DNA of 46,257 bases from Desulfobacterota bacterium AH_259_B03_O07. Its GTDB lineage: Bacteria > Desulfobacterota_D > UBA1144 > Nemesobacterales > CSP1-2. A program made the position numbers and the translations under genes. The DNA lies in NCBI GenBank assembly GCA_027717645.1, contig JALLOG010000010.1, forward strand, positions 1 through 46,257. Reading direction: 5' to 3'. This document shows positions 23,880 through 33,670 of this stretch, in pieces; position 1 is the stretch's first letter, and every line of letters begins with the position of its first letter. The notes beneath the pieces are model-generated. The model was given only the letters and a program-made list of their open reading frames with translations. It did not search any database and was not told the origin of the DNA.

Positions 23880-24761
23880 CTAAACCCCTCTTTTCTCGAG
23901 TCCTTCCGGAAGTTCACCATAATAAGGTGAGTCTTCTTCATAAAGAGCTTTTATGTGATCTTTTGGCATATCGGGCATGTCTTCAGTAAAACCGAACATC
24001 CTGCATATGTGTTTCAATTCTTCTTCTCTTCCGGGAAGTGGGTCCATAGGTTGAATCATTCGTTTCTTCATCAATTCTTCTTTTACATTCTGATCTTCCT
24101 CCAAGGGGTTGCCATATTCATTGAGATGAAACAATCTATCAAAACGTTTTCTAGGCCTCTGGCCAGGAGTTTCAAGGGGATAACCCACAGCCATGAGCCA
24201 TATTGGAACGACATTCTCGGGTGTCCCCAATACCTTTGGGAATTCAGCGGGTTTTCTGCCTATGGCAAGCAGACAGCATCCAAGTCCCAGCTCGGTAGCC
24301 ACCAGTAGTGAATTAGCTATAGCTTGGCCTGCTTCTATTCTTAAAAGATTCTCTGTCCTATCCCTTGGAAAACTCATGAGTCGAGGATAAGTGACTTCCG
24401 TCAGCAACTTGTAGGTCCAGCCATGGGCTGCCGTGATAGCCCTTGCCGGGAAAAGGACGGCAAAAGATTGGACTAATTCCTTGTACCAGGCATCCAGGTT
24501 TAAAAGCCAGGCAATTACAATCGGGGCTTGTCTTAAATGAATCTCATTGAATGGTGAGGCACATTCAACAATCTGCTCAAATTTCTCTTTTGGATAGGTT
24601 TTCTTATCTATCACAATTGCCTCTGTAGATCCACAGTTTCCCTGGCAAGACGCATATCTGGCGGCTTGTAGCATCATTTGAATCTTCCACTCTTCCACTG
24701 GCTTCCAGGGTTTAAAGAACCTGATACTTCTCCTAGATCCTATTGTTTCCATTAATTCCAT
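23880..24761 (-). CDS. Nitroreductase-family protein
   Basis: 293 residues, starting at an ATG with AAGGAGG nine or ten bases upstream. N-terminal ETIGSRRSIRFFKPWKPVEE is the FMN-phosphate-binding R-R-S-x-R motif of the family. Further features are an LLQAARYASCQGN segment, IEAGQAIANSLLVATELGLG and CCLLAIGR, typical of the FMN-binding half, and VPIWLMAVGYPLE near 205. The C-terminal 80 residues (Glu/Lys-rich, with DPLPGREEELKHICRMFGF) extend beyond the usual 180-220-residue nitroreductase and are unassigned. It probably reduces quinone-, nitro- or flavin-like substrates with NAD(P)H. Single gene. Confidence 0.85.
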   Translation of the reverse strand: MELMETIGSRRSIRFFKPWKPVEEWKIQMMLQAARYASCQGNCGSTEAIVIDKKTYPKEKFEQIVECASPFNEIHLRQAPIVIAWLLNLDAWYKELVQSFAVLFPARAITAAHGWTYKLLTEVTYPRLMSFPRDRTENLLRIEAGQAIANSLLVATELGLGCCLLAIGRKPAEFPKVLGTPENVVPIWLMAVGYPLETPGQRPRKRFDRLFHLNEYGNPLEEDQNVKEELMKKRMIQPMDPLPGREEELKHICRMFGFTEDMPDMPKDHIKALYEEDSPYYGELPEGLEKRGV

Positions 24762-24849
24762 TTTGTTGTTACCTCCTTATTATCGATTAAATTTTATATG
24801 GGTTGATATTTGTAAAAGTATATCACTCGAACTCTGAAATAATAGTATC

Positions 24850-25596
24850 TTATATTTTAATTTCTTGGAGATCTTCTGCCACTATTACCTCTGAATCAAC
24901 TTCTTTTTTGACTGAATCCCAAATATTTCTTTCGTCACAAACAGGGTATAGATGAGTGAGTATAATTTTTTTTGCTCCTGATTTATTTGAGATCTTTATA
25001 ATGTCGGCCGGGGTGAGATGTCCTTCGGCTTTAAATTCATCCGGCATTGAGCATTCAATTATCAAAGCATCAGCATTTTTTGAAAAATTGATAAGGGATT
25101 CAGAGTAGTCAGTGTCTCCTGTGTAAACAATCGATTTGCCTTCAGATTCAACTCTATATGCTACACTATTTTCTGTATGTAAGGTTTTTTCTGTACTCAA
25201 ATTGAAGTCATCGAAGTGCAGATTATTGTTTTCAATCTCCTTAATTTCTAATTTCTCTGGAACAATCCACTCACCATAAGCCTCTCTCAATGCTGAGAAA
25301 AAGCTTATGAATCCGGGAGGCCCCCATAAGTGCAAGAGTTTTTCTCTGGTTGATCCGTATGGATTTTTAGTAGCAAATAAAAAAGGGATCAAATCGGCTG
25401 TATGATCGGGATGAAAATGGGTAATAAATATATGATCAATTTCTAGGTAGTTAATTCCTATCTTCCCGAGCTTCCATGTGGTTCCATTTCCACAATCCAA
25501 TATCAATTTTGTATGAGGAAGGTGCACTACGTAACCTGAAGATCCTCGTCTAGCATAAGGAACACAAGTGCCGGAGCCTAGTATAGTTAGTTTCAT
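24850..25596 (-). CDS. Metallo-beta-lactamase-fold hydrolase, RNase Z-like
   Basis: 248 residues. MKLTILGSGTCVPYARRGSS is the typical RNase Z/ElaC-type start. The zinc motif HFHPDH is at 60-65, later YTGDTDYSESLI supplies the bridging Asp, an EGHLTPADI segment the next His, and LTHLYP the last. Members cut the 3' trailer of tRNA precursors or act as phosphodiesterases on other substrates. The protein is shorter than classic RNase Z (about 300 residues) and lacks a clear exosite, so it may be a related phosphodiesterase. The ATG is about 70 bp from the divergent gene at 25669. Confidence 0.87.
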   Translation of the reverse strand: MKLTILGSGTCVPYARRGSSGYVVHLPHTKLILDCGNGTTWKLGKIGINYLEIDHIFITHFHPDHTADLIPFLFATKNPYGSTREKLLHLWGPPGFISFFSALREAYGEWIVPEKLEIKEIENNNLHFDDFNLSTEKTLHTENSVAYRVESEGKSIVYTGDTDYSESLINFSKNADALIIECSMPDEFKAEGHLTPADIIKISNKSGAKKIILTHLYPVCDERNIWDSVKKEVDSEVIVAEDLQEIKI

Positions 25597-25668
25597 TTCT
25601 ATAAATGAACTAATCGGGTAATTTTTTAATTAATACAATTTATCGTTCTAATATGTAAAGGGCAAATA

Positions 25669-26442
25669 TTGGTGAGGCGTATAATTACATTAACAACAGA
25701 TTTCGGCTTGAGTGATCCTTATGTAGGTTCGATGAAAGGGGTAATTTATTCTATCAATCCCAATGCTTTGATTACCGATATTACACACGATATACCATCT
25801 CATGATGTTTTTAAAGCGGCTTTCATTCTCAGAAACTTTATTTCCTATTTTCCCGAAGAAACAATAAATTTGGTGGTTGTCGATCCAGGCGTTGGTAGTA
25901 GCAGAAGAGCAATAGCAGTTGAGGCAGATAATAAATACTTTGTGGGTCCTGACAATGGTGTCTTTACATTTGTTTATATGGACGCAAATTCATACGCGGT
26001 ATTTGAGATTACAGATCCTAAATACATGCTTAAAAATATAAGTTCCACCTTTCATGGAAGAGATATATTCGCTCCGGTAGCCGGCCATATTTCTATTGGT
26101 GTTTCGATTAAAGATTTTGGAGTGGAAACAAAAGATCCAGTCAGTATTGAGATAAAACACCCTGAGGTAGGCTCTAATGAAATTGTTGGTGAAGTTATTT
26201 ACGTGGATTCGTTTGGCAATTGTATTACAAATATAACGGGTAATTCGGTTAGCTCTGATTCACGAATTTATGTGGATAAGAGGGTTGTTGAATCGATTTC
26301 TAAATCTTATAGCGATGTCCCGGAAGGAGAACTTCTTGCAATTATTGGAAGTTCAGGATTTCTTGAGTTGTCGGTAAATCAGGGCAGGGCCTCTGAATTG
26401 ATTAATGCAAAAACTTCTAAAATTTGTATCAGGACTAGGTAG
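25669..26442 (+). CDS. SAM hydroxide adenosyltransferase (DUF62 family)
   Basis: 257 residues. The start is TTG at 25669 or the GTG three bases on; AAAGGG about ten bases upstream serves either. It carries the family hallmarks ITLTTDFGLSDPYVGSMKG, VVDPGVGSSRRAIAVEA, YFVGPDNGVFT, then FHGRDIFAPVAGHIS in the first domain, and FGNCITNI in the smaller C-terminal domain. The family uses water (hydroxide) to split S-adenosylmethionine to adenosine and methionine; halogenase relatives use fluoride or chloride, and a longer insertion loop that defines those is not evident here. It acts in the cytosol. Divergent from the MBL hydrolase. Confidence 0.92.
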   Translation: MVRRIITLTTDFGLSDPYVGSMKGVIYSINPNALITDITHDIPSHDVFKAAFILRNFISYFPEETINLVVVDPGVGSSRRAIAVEADNKYFVGPDNGVFTFVYMDANSYAVFEITDPKYMLKNISSTFHGRDIFAPVAGHISIGVSIKDFGVETKDPVSIEIKHPEVGSNEIVGEVIYVDSFGNCITNITGNSVSSDSRIYVDKRVVESISKSYSDVPEGELLAIIGSSGFLELSVNQGRASELINAKTSKICIRTR

Positions 26443-26687
26443 ATAGGCCTATAATATGTTAGAAAGACAAGCTTGGTCCCCAGCTTGGAAGAAAATAGTG
26501 ATTCAGTTATTTCAGGTGGATTTTATTAGACGAAAAAACAAAACATGGTTTTAAGCATTTAATTACTACAAATTAATCCTTTTTCTAAAGGTCTCTGGCT
26601 TTGGTATAATACATTGAAATTGTAATAACTATTTACAGTTCACCAAATAAATAAAATAATCATAACTTTTACATTTACAAGCTTTAT

Positions 26688-27818
26688 ATGAGTGGACTCT
26701 TCGAAAAACTTCCTGAATCTATCAAAAATTATGTTTCTCCAAATCTTCCTAAAGAAAAGCGTCTTATTGCTGCTAGATGTGAAATTACTGTAACCTCTAA
26801 AGAGCTTGTCCAAATACTTTGCTGGCTTACAAAGGATTCAGATGAAGAAGTTAGTAAGCAGGCGGGAAATTCTTTAAACTCAATCTCTCAAGACATAATT
26901 TCTTCGTTAGTGGGTGATGAAACAACGCTCCCAGAATGCCTTGATTATATAGCTAGGACGTCTTCTAGTGAAGAGATTCTACAACAAATTATATTGAATG
27001 ATGCAACGTCAGACTCCACAATAGCTTTTTTGGCGGAAAATGTTGCCAGCCATGATCTAGTTGAGTCGATCGTGACTAATCATAATCGTATCGTGCGTTC
27101 TCATGAAATATTAGAAGCTGTTAGTAGGAATCCAGCCGTGGGTCGAACTTCGTTGGAGCAGATATTATCTCTTTTTAAGCATTACTTAGTTTCTACGAAA
27201 AATGTTCAAGATGACCATATAGATAAGAATGATGCCCACGCTTCATCACCCATGAAGGATTATGAATTCTCAATTGAAGGGGACGAAGCTGATCTTGAAG
27301 TAGAAGCAAGTGTTAGTGATGGGAAATCCTTTTTTGACGAAATTGAGCTATCTGAAGACCTCGTCGAGGAAACTGAAGAGGAGATAACTGAGAAGAAGCG
27401 TGAAGGTATATTTTTTAAAATTAAGCAAATGAGCATGGGTGAAAGGCTGAAGCTCGCTATTTTGGGAAACAGGGAGGCACGAGGCGTACTTATTCGAGAC
27501 TCTAATAGGATCATTGCTTGTGCAGTGTTGAAGAACCCTATGATAATAGAAACAGAGATTGTTCTTATCGCACAATCGAAAATTGTTGGCGAGGAGATAC
27601 TGCGACTGATTGCTGAATCACGTAGGTGGATAAGGTTGTATCAAGTTAAGCATTCTTTAATTTGTAATCCTAAAACCCCTTCCCATATAGCGCTCAATTT
27701 TCTGCGTCATATAAGGGATAGAGATCTTAAAAATATTATGAATGATAAAAACATTCCGGGTGTTGTGAGTTCAGCTGCAAAGAGGATAGTGACGGGGAGA
27801 ATGGAAGGTAAAAGATAG
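26688..27818 (+). CDS. Hypothetical HEAT-like repeat protein
   Basis: 376 residues, helical. Residues 1-170 contain repeated helix pairs (for example QIILNDATSDSTIAFLAENV, then VSRNPAVGRTSLEQIL) that resemble leucine-rich variant or HEAT repeats of DUF2336 type. A flexible acidic linker (about 175-235, with many Asp and Glu) follows, and then a conserved-looking C-terminal unit with MSMGERLKLAILGNREARGV and ACAVLKNPMIIETEIVLI. The same architecture occurs as an uncharacterised protein in deltaproteobacterial-type genomes. It lies just upstream of rluD with a 26-bp gap and may be co-transcribed. No enzyme motifs, so it is probably a scaffold. Confidence 0.75.
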   Translation: MSGLFEKLPESIKNYVSPNLPKEKRLIAARCEITVTSKELVQILCWLTKDSDEEVSKQAGNSLNSISQDIISSLVGDETTLPECLDYIARTSSSEEILQQIILNDATSDSTIAFLAENVASHDLVESIVTNHNRIVRSHEILEAVSRNPAVGRTSLEQILSLFKHYLVSTKNVQDDHIDKNDAHASSPMKDYEFSIEGDEADLEVEASVSDGKSFFDEIELSEDLVEETEEEITEKKREGIFFKIKQMSMGERLKLAILGNREARGVLIRDSNRIIACAVLKNPMIIETEIVLIAQSKIVGEEILRLIAESRRWIRLYQVKHSLICNPKTPSHIALNFLRHIRDRDLKNIMNDKNIPGVVSSAAKRIVTGRMEGKR

Positions 27819-27844
27819 AATAGATTTTTACTTTTGTAAGTATT

Positions 27845-28807
27845 ATGGTTATGAAACAACAAAATTTAGAGGAACTTAAAGTACCACCAAAACATTCAGG
27901 GCAAAGAGCCGATGTTGTTTTTTCCTCGCTTCTATCTGGTTTTAGTCGTTCTCAAGTAAGAAGGCTTATTGATGAGAAAAACATATTGGTGGAAGGTAAG
28001 GCTATAAAGCCTTCAAAAAAACTCGAAGGAGGGGAGCTGGTTTCTGTGTTGATTCCGCCTCCCGAGCCCTTAGACTTACAGCCGCAGAATATACCTATTT
28101 CAATCATTTACGAAGATGATGAAATCATTGTAGTTAATAAACCTCCGGGAATAACCGTTCATCCTGGCGCCGGAACCAAAGATGGCACACTCGTAAACGC
28201 GCTTCTATATATATGTAGGGATCTTTCAGGCATAGGAGGGAAAATTAGACCAGGAATTGTTCATCGACTTGATAAAGATACGTCTGGTGTATTAGTTGTT
28301 GCTAAGTGCGATTTTTCTCACCAGCATCTTGTTGGCCAATTCAAAAGTCGACGGGTTGAAAAACAATATTTAGCAATTGTTGCCGGGGAAATAAAAAAGA
28401 GTTCGGGATCCTTTTCTTCTTCTATAGGCAGGCATCCAACGAATAGGATAAAAATGACATCGAAACTAACAATTGGGAGAGAAGCGATTACGTATTGGAG
28501 AGCTATTACTAGATACAAAGAAGCTACAATGGTTGAGGTTATGCCAAAGACCGGGAGGACACATCAAATCAGGGTGCACTTTGCAGAGAATGGCTATCCA
28601 ATAGTGGGTGATAAAATATATGGAGCCAGAAAGCACAGATCCCTTTTTTTGGAATATGTGTCAAAGAGACTAGGAAGGCAAGCCCTTCACGCTTCTATTA
28701 TTCGGTTTGAACATCCAAGAACTGGGGAAAAGGTTGAGTTTAAAGCGCCACTTTCGGATGATTTAAAAGAAGTTGTCAAACTGTTCGAAGAAAAAAGTGA
28801 CTGGTAA
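27845..28807 (+). CDS. rluD: 23S rRNA pseudouridine synthase, RluD-like
   Basis: 320 residues. An N-terminal S4 domain (about 18-70, GFSRSQVRRLIDEKNILVEG) is followed by the RluA-type catalytic domain with VVNKPPGITVHPGAG and the motif GIVHRLDKDTSG, where Asp143 is the catalytic residue. KTGRTHQIRVHFAENGYPIVGD is the second family motif. RluD makes pseudouridines at positions 1911, 1915 and 1917 of 23S rRNA in E. coli. The stop directly abuts the ATG of pgeF, an arrangement common across bacteria. Assignment to RluD rather than RluC or RluA rests on the S4 domain and this neighbour. Confidence 0.92.
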   Translation: MVMKQQNLEELKVPPKHSGQRADVVFSSLLSGFSRSQVRRLIDEKNILVEGKAIKPSKKLEGGELVSVLIPPPEPLDLQPQNIPISIIYEDDEIIVVNKPPGITVHPGAGTKDGTLVNALLYICRDLSGIGGKIRPGIVHRLDKDTSGVLVVAKCDFSHQHLVGQFKSRRVEKQYLAIVAGEIKKSSGSFSSSIGRHPTNRIKMTSKLTIGREAITYWRAITRYKEATMVEVMPKTGRTHQIRVHFAENGYPIVGDKIYGARKHRSLFLEYVSKRLGRQALHASIIRFEHPRTGEKVEFKAPLSDDLKEVVKLFEEKSDW

Positions 28808-29488
28808 ATGAATTCTGTGTTTTCTCACAAACTATCAAAAATCAGCAGTGTTGTTCATGGGTTTTTAAACAAGAGATTTATTGGCAACTCGATTGAAGCT
28901 GCGGATTATTATGGTCTGAATGAAATTGCTACCTTAAAACAGGTCCATAGCGATTCGGTGTTTATAATTAAAGATAAATTCAATAGTGATAAAGAAGAAA
29001 AGGGGGATGCGATTGTATCTACTGTAAGGAACCTAGGAATAGGTGTTTATACTGCAGACTGTTTGCCAATTCTCTTGGCAGATAAAAAAGCAACAGTGGT
29101 GGCTGTGGTACACGCTGGTTGGAGAGGTACACTTTTACAGATCACGGAGTCAACTCTTTTGAAGATGGAAAAAAGTTTCGGGTTAGAATCCAACAATGTT
29201 ATTGCTGCGATCGGGCCGTCAATTGGAAGATGCTGTTACGAAGTCGGGGAAGATGTTGCTACACAATACATGAATAAATTTGAATATTGGGAAGCTTATT
29301 TATTTAAAAAAAATGGTTCTAAATACATTCTTGATCTGAGGGAGGCTAATAGATTGAGCTTAACAATGGCGGGAGTAAAGGATGTCGAAGTCATAGATAT
29401 CTGCACGAAGTGTAATACAGAATTTCATTCTTTCAGAAGAGAGGGCGAAGGTGTAGGGAAGCAATTAAGCTTTATAGGTTTAGTTTAG
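28808..29488 (+). CDS. pgeF: Peptidoglycan editing factor PgeF (YfiH, DUF152)
   Basis: 226 residues. It has the family's metal- and substrate-site residues: TLKQVHSD (His47), YTADCLPILL (Cys85) and VHAGWRGTLL (His102), plus AAIGPSIGRCCYEVGEDVA. PgeF removes misincorporated L-Ser from UDP-MurNAc-dipeptide in E. coli; eukaryotic and other relatives act as purine nucleoside or laccase-like enzymes. The ATG follows the rluD TAA with no gap, so they are co-translated. The length is near the family's usual 230-260. No ribosome site of its own, which fits coupling. Confidence 0.92.
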   Translation: MNSVFSHKLSKISSVVHGFLNKRFIGNSIEAADYYGLNEIATLKQVHSDSVFIIKDKFNSDKEEKGDAIVSTVRNLGIGVYTADCLPILLADKKATVVAVVHAGWRGTLLQITESTLLKMEKSFGLESNNVIAAIGPSIGRCCYEVGEDVATQYMNKFEYWEAYLFKKNGSKYILDLREANRLSLTMAGVKDVEVIDICTKCNTEFHSFRREGEGVGKQLSFIGLV

Positions 29489-29561
29489 GCTAACTGAAAT
29501 ACTTTTATCCCAATTTTTATGTGTTAAAATCACTGAAATCGACGAACAATTTTCGGAGGTA

Positions 29562-30008
29562 ATGATTGTGAAAATTATGTGCTGGCTGGACCATGAAGAT
29601 TATGAATATCTGAAATCAGTAAGTCAACAAAAGAGACCTTTAGAATTCTATGGGTATACCTTTAAGGTTGCGGGTGGTTCTGAATCAACGGGTGTTGCTA
29701 CTACGTTGAGGCTAGTTGTTGTAGAGCTTAAAAGTGCCAATATGGCTGTGGGATTGGCACTTCCTGAGGGTATGGAACTCGAGGGGGAATTCGAACTGGG
29801 TTTTATATCTCAAATGGACCCTGACCCTAAAAAGGATATTGCAATACGATGCAAGCTTTCAGAGGAGGTAAAACGAGCCACATATATGGGAGATGATACG
29901 GAAAAGCTCGAGTATATTGGTTTCTCATTAGAAAAGTTTTATGAAGGCAAGGGTGCTAGATTTTATCTTAATGATCTCAGAGGATCAGCCCCTCCAGAGA
30001 AAGAGTAA
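29562..30008 (+). CDS. Conserved-looking hypothetical protein
   Basis: 148 residues. ATG with CGGAGG six to seven bases before it. The sequence has alternating strands and an Asp/Glu-rich end, without signal peptide or membrane segment. Segments such as CWLDHEDYEYLKSVSQQKRP and GGSESTGVATTLRLVVVELK do not match a family I know. It lies between pgeF and argG, separated from them by 73 and 116 bp, and is likely its own unit or the last gene of the rluD-pgeF operon. Cytosolic; function unknown. Confidence 0.75.
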   Translation: MIVKIMCWLDHEDYEYLKSVSQQKRPLEFYGYTFKVAGGSESTGVATTLRLVVVELKSANMAVGLALPEGMELEGEFELGFISQMDPDPKKDIAIRCKLSEEVKRATYMGDDTEKLEYIGFSLEKFYEGKGARFYLNDLRGSAPPEKE

Positions 30009-30124
30009 ATTGGTTGTTTATATCGAAATTACTTGTATATTTGTTCCGATAAAAAATTAATCTTTTGCTTATATACGATTTCTTTAAAGGAAATTTAAGG
30101 AGACTTTAGGAGAATCACCAGGAC

Positions 30125-31333
30125 ATGGAAGATATTGACAAAATTGTTCTTGCGTACTCGGGTGGTCTTGATACATCTGTAATTTTACGTTGGCTTATTG
30201 AAGAATACGAAGCAGAGGTTGTGGCATTTGTAGCTGATTTGGGTCAAGGAGAGGACTTAAATGAAATAAGAGAGAAGGCCATAGCGACGGGTGCTAGCAA
30301 GGTTTATGTAGAGGATTTGAAAGAAGACTTTGCAAGGGACTTTATCTTCACTGCTATCAAGGCTAATGCTGTTTATGAGGGAATGTATCTCATGGGAACT
30401 TCTCTTGCGAGACCGCTTATTGCAAAAAAACAGATTGAAATTGCAAATAAAGAGAATTCAAATGCTGTCGCGCATGGAGCTACTGGAAAGGGAAATGACC
30501 AGGTCAGGTTTGAGCTTACCTATTATGCACTAGAGCCTGGGATTAATGTTATCGCTCCATGGCGAGAGTGGAACTTAAGATCGAGAAAAGATCTCATTGA
30601 ATACGCGAAAAAACATGGCATAGATGTTCCGGTATCACCGGAAAAACCATACAGTTGCGATAGAAATATCTTCCACACAAGTTATGAGGGGGGGATACTT
30701 GAAGATCCTTGGAATGAACCACCAGAGAGTATGTTTGAGATGACTGTTTCTCCTGAAAAAGCTCCTGATGAGCCAATGTATATTGATATAGAATTTGAAG
30801 AGGGAATACCAGTTAGTATAGATGGGCAAAAGGTATCCCCCGCTGAACTTATCCATAGGCTTAATAAGATAGGGGGAGTGAACGGAGTCGGTAGGGTGGA
30901 TATGGTAGAGAATCGATTTGTGGGGATTAAATCACGCGGTGTTTATGAGACCCCTGGGGGCACGATACTTCATGCAGCGCATAGGTCGATTGAATCGATC
31001 ACACTTGATAGAGAAGTTATGCACTTAAGAGATTCTTTGATGCCGAAGTTTTCCGAACTAATATATAACGGCTTTTGGTATTCCCCTGAGATGGAAATGC
31101 TTAAGGCAGCAGTTAATGAGTCGCAAAACAATGTCAGTGGCACGGCAAGAATAAAGATTTACAAAGGAAACGTAATTGTTGTGGGGAGGCGATCGAATAA
31201 CTCTCTCTACAAGCAAGATTTAGCCACTTTTGAAGAAGACAAGATCTATGATCAAAGTGATGCGACCGGTTTCATAAAGCTCAATGCCCTCAGGCTTTCC
31301 ATTAAAAAGTTATTAGAAAAAAACAATAAATAA
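30125..31333 (+). CDS. argG: Argininosuccinate synthase
   Basis: 402 residues, the normal length of the short (type 1) enzyme. The ATP pyrophosphatase P-loop A-Y-S-G-G-L-D-T-S lies at 10-18. Other family blocks are [50 protein letters not shown] and the citrulline/aspartate-binding [11 protein letters not shown]. It joins citrulline and aspartate with ATP in arginine synthesis. An AAGGAGA about 25 bases upstream and GGAGAATC closer to the ATG provide the ribosome site. argH and other arginine genes are not adjacent. Followed by queA with 69 bp between. Confidence 0.97.
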   Translation: MEDIDKIVLAYSGGLDTSVILRWLIEEYEAEVVAFVADLGQGEDLNEIREKAIATGASKVYVEDLKEDFARDFIFTAIKANAVYEGMYLMGTSLARPLIAKKQIEIANKENSNAVAHGATGKGNDQVRFELTYYALEPGINVIAPWREWNLRSRKDLIEYAKKHGIDVPVSPEKPYSCDRNIFHTSYEGGILEDPWNEPPESMFEMTVSPEKAPDEPMYIDIEFEEGIPVSIDGQKVSPAELIHRLNKIGGVNGVGRVDMVENRFVGIKSRGVYETPGGTILHAAHRSIESITLDREVMHLRDSLMPKFSELIYNGFWYSPEMEMLKAAVNESQNNVSGTARIKIYKGNVIVVGRRSNNSLYKQDLATFEEDKIYDQSDATGFIKLNALRLSIKKLLEKNNK

Positions 31334-31402
31334 TTGTATACCGTTTTCCTCTCTTGAATTCAGGCTAAACATTTACTAAGAAAGCTTTGGTTTGAGATCA
31401 TT

Positions 31403-32410
31403 ATGAGACCCGAAGATTTTGATTATCCGCTTTCTCAAGAAATGATTGCATTTCACTCCTTGAAGAAAAGAGATGAGTGCAGGTTATTGGTTGTTAACAG
31501 GGACGAAGAAACAATTGAACACAAAAAGTTTTGTGATCTCCCTGAATTTCTAAAATCAGGGGATTTGCTGATATTAAACGATACAAAGGTAATACCTGCT
31601 AGGCTTTTTGGAAAATCGGAGTCAGGTCGGGAATTAGACATTTTGCTTATAGAAAAAAATAGCCCCAAAACATGGAAGTGTCTTTTGAAAAATCCCAAGC
31701 ACGGAATGAATATTAAATTTGAAAATGAATTAAAAGCAAGATTACAACGAAAAGGAAGCGGTGACTGGCTCATTGAGTTTGAAAAAGATGCTGATTATCA
31801 CATAAATAGTCACGGAAAGATGCCACTTCCACCATACATCACACGAGAACCATTGGATGAGGATAAAGTTCTTTACCAAACGGTATATGCCAAGAATGAG
31901 GGTGCCATCGCCGCGCCAACTTCAGGCCTTCATTTCACAGGAGGGCTTTTAGATGAAATTAGAAAAAAGGGAATTGAGATCAAGTATATCACTTTACACA
32001 TAGGGATCGGGACATTTAGACCGGTGAAAACAGACAATATCGAAGACCACGCAATGGAGACAGAATATAGGGTAATATCAGAGGAAACAGCCAAGGCTAT
32101 AAACAAGGCAAAGAATGAAGGTAGAAGAGTCATAGCGTGTGGGACAACCGTAGTTAGAGCACTCGAATCTGGTTTCAGGGACGTTGAGGGACTAGAACCA
32201 GATTGCGGTTATACAGATCTATTCATATATCCTGGATTTAAGTTTAAGGTTGTTGATGCCCTAATAACCAACTTTCACCTTCCTCGTTCTACATTGATTA
32301 TGCTGGTTACTGCCTTTGCCGGAAGAGAACTTATATTTAAGGCTTACGAAGTAGCGAAGGAAGAAGGTTATAGATTTCTGAGCTACGGCGACCCAATGTT
32401 TATAATTTAA
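31403..32410 (+). CDS. queA: S-adenosylmethionine:tRNA ribosyltransferase-isomerase
   Basis: 335 residues. Family motifs: DFDYPLSQEMIAFHSLKKRD at the N-terminus, LPEFLKSGDLLILNDTKVIP, the block GKMPLPPYITR, YAKNEGAIAAPTSGLHFT, LHIGIGTFRPVK and LPRSTLIMLVTAFAGRE. QueA transfers the ribosyl part of SAM to 7-aminomethyl-7-deazaguanine in tRNA, giving epoxyqueuosine in the wobble position of Asn, Asp, His and Tyr tRNAs. The length is typical (about 340-350). tgt, its usual neighbour, is not here. Follows argG and precedes a repeat fragment. Confidence 0.97.
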   Translation: MRPEDFDYPLSQEMIAFHSLKKRDECRLLVVNRDEETIEHKKFCDLPEFLKSGDLLILNDTKVIPARLFGKSESGRELDILLIEKNSPKTWKCLLKNPKHGMNIKFENELKARLQRKGSGDWLIEFEKDADYHINSHGKMPLPPYITREPLDEDKVLYQTVYAKNEGAIAAPTSGLHFTGGLLDEIRKKGIEIKYITLHIGIGTFRPVKTDNIEDHAMETEYRVISEETAKAINKAKNEGRRVIACGTTVVRALESGFRDVEGLEPDCGYTDLFIYPGFKFKVVDALITNFHLPRSTLIMLVTAFAGRELIFKAYEVAKEEGYRFLSYGDPMFII

Positions 32411-32490
32411 TTTTTGTCATTGTGAGCACTTCGACTAACGCAGTATGAAAGGACGAAGCGATCTCACGATCGGTCATTTGAATGCCTTTA
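32411..32490. repeat. Fragment of the 'GTCATTGTGAGC...GAAGCGATCTC' intergenic repeat
   Basis: Starting near 32417, the sequence reads like the widespread repeat 'GTCATTGCGAGC...CGAAGCAATCTC'. A related piece is at 42548-42585 (GTCATCGCGAGCGTCAGCGT, then GGCGATCTC). It separates the convergent queA and LLM genes and may form a hairpin. Confidence 0.55.
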
Positions 32491-32506
32491 TCGGAGATCC
32501 ATGATT

Positions 32507-33592
32507 TTAACCCAAATCCTTCAACTTCGGCATTACCTCTTCAACCAATAACTTCATCGAATGAACCCATTTATCCTTAGGCTTCCACTCATGCCCCATA
32601 ATAAGTAGTACACCAAAGCCTCCAACATGGTCATAGAGTTCTTTTACTTGTCCCACAACATCATCCGGGCTTCCTACTAACCAAAGATTATCAATCATGT
32701 AATCTGGTGTTACATCCGAGTCTGGCATGGATTTATCAACTTTGAATATATCCAAGTTCCCTCTTATTTTCGGAACTATTTTGAAGAAGTAATCTGTAAA
32801 GTCTCTTGCTAGGGTTCCTTCCTTTACCTCACGTCTTGCTTCCTCAGTTGTGTCGGCAACGTAGACATCCCTTGCTATTCTCCACTTTGAACGCTCGGGG
32901 GTTTTACCTGACTTTTCAGCACCTTCTTCTACGGAAGCCCAGTGGGAATTTAAAACATCTTTTGGGATAAAATTAATGCTCATTGGTATCCAGTCTCTTT
33001 CTCCTGCGATCTTGAGTGTCCCGGATTTTTCAGTTATGCCGGCAACAGCTATTGGGGGATGAGGTGTCTGATATGGCCTTACATGGACGCCAAGTCCAAT
33101 ATCATTTTGGGGTTCTGGTACATTAAACTTCCATCTCTTATTTCCATAAGAACCGGGCTTAGGGTTATTCCATAAATTAAGGATGAAATCCAGCGATTCA
33201 TTGGTCAGATCCCTTTGCTCACCTGTTTTTGGATCGATCCCAAAAGCTTCGAAGTCACCTATAAATGTCCCTGAACCAACCCCCCAATAGAACCTACCCT
33301 TTGCTAGGTGATCAAGCACAGCGATTCGATGTGCAAGTACAAATGGGTCATGATTGGGTAGGCAAGAAACACCGGTACCGAGAATAATGTTTTTTGTGAG
33401 GGGAATTGCTTTTGCAATTAGTAGATCAGGCGCTGGAATATTCTCCCATTCTGCAGTGAAATGCTCCCCGATCCAAGCCTCTTTGAATCCAAGCCGATCA
33501 AGAATAACAATCTGCTCAAGGTCTTCATCTAGTGATTGAGTATAATTCGAGCCCAAAGGATGAAGGGGCATTGTAAAATAGCCAATTTCCAT
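32507..33592 (-). CDS. LLM-class flavin-dependent oxidoreductase
   Basis: 361 residues from the ATG at 33592, which has AGGTG six bases upstream; the GTG at 33601 is the alternative. It has the TIM-barrel pattern of bacterial luciferase-like monooxygenases: MEIGYFTMPLHPLGS, DRLGFKEAWIGEHF, NIILGTGVSCLPNHDPFVLA and LDHLAKGRFYWGVGSG. The W-(V/I)-G-S-P-D-D-V segment near 325 (LWLVGSPDDVVGQVKELYDH) contacts the flavin. These enzymes oxidise organic substrates with O2 and FMNH2 or F420H2; the substrate is unknown. The C-terminal M-G-H-E-W-K is in line with alkane or aryl monooxygenase relatives. Single gene, convergent with queA. Confidence 0.9.
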   Translation of the reverse strand: MEIGYFTMPLHPLGSNYTQSLDEDLEQIVILDRLGFKEAWIGEHFTAEWENIPAPDLLIAKAIPLTKNIILGTGVSCLPNHDPFVLAHRIAVLDHLAKGRFYWGVGSGTFIGDFEAFGIDPKTGEQRDLTNESLDFILNLWNNPKPGSYGNKRWKFNVPEPQNDIGLGVHVRPYQTPHPPIAVAGITEKSGTLKIAGERDWIPMSINFIPKDVLNSHWASVEEGAEKSGKTPERSKWRIARDVYVADTTEEARREVKEGTLARDFTDYFFKIVPKIRGNLDIFKVDKSMPDSDVTPDYMIDNLWLVGSPDDVVGQVKELYDHVGGFGVLLIMGHEWKPKDKWVHSMKLLVEEVMPKLKDLG

Positions 33593-33670
33593 TCGCAACA
33601 CCTATGAATCAAAATTTAATATTTCCCTCCTTATTTGATATTATCATAACGTTCACAATTAATACAAAAA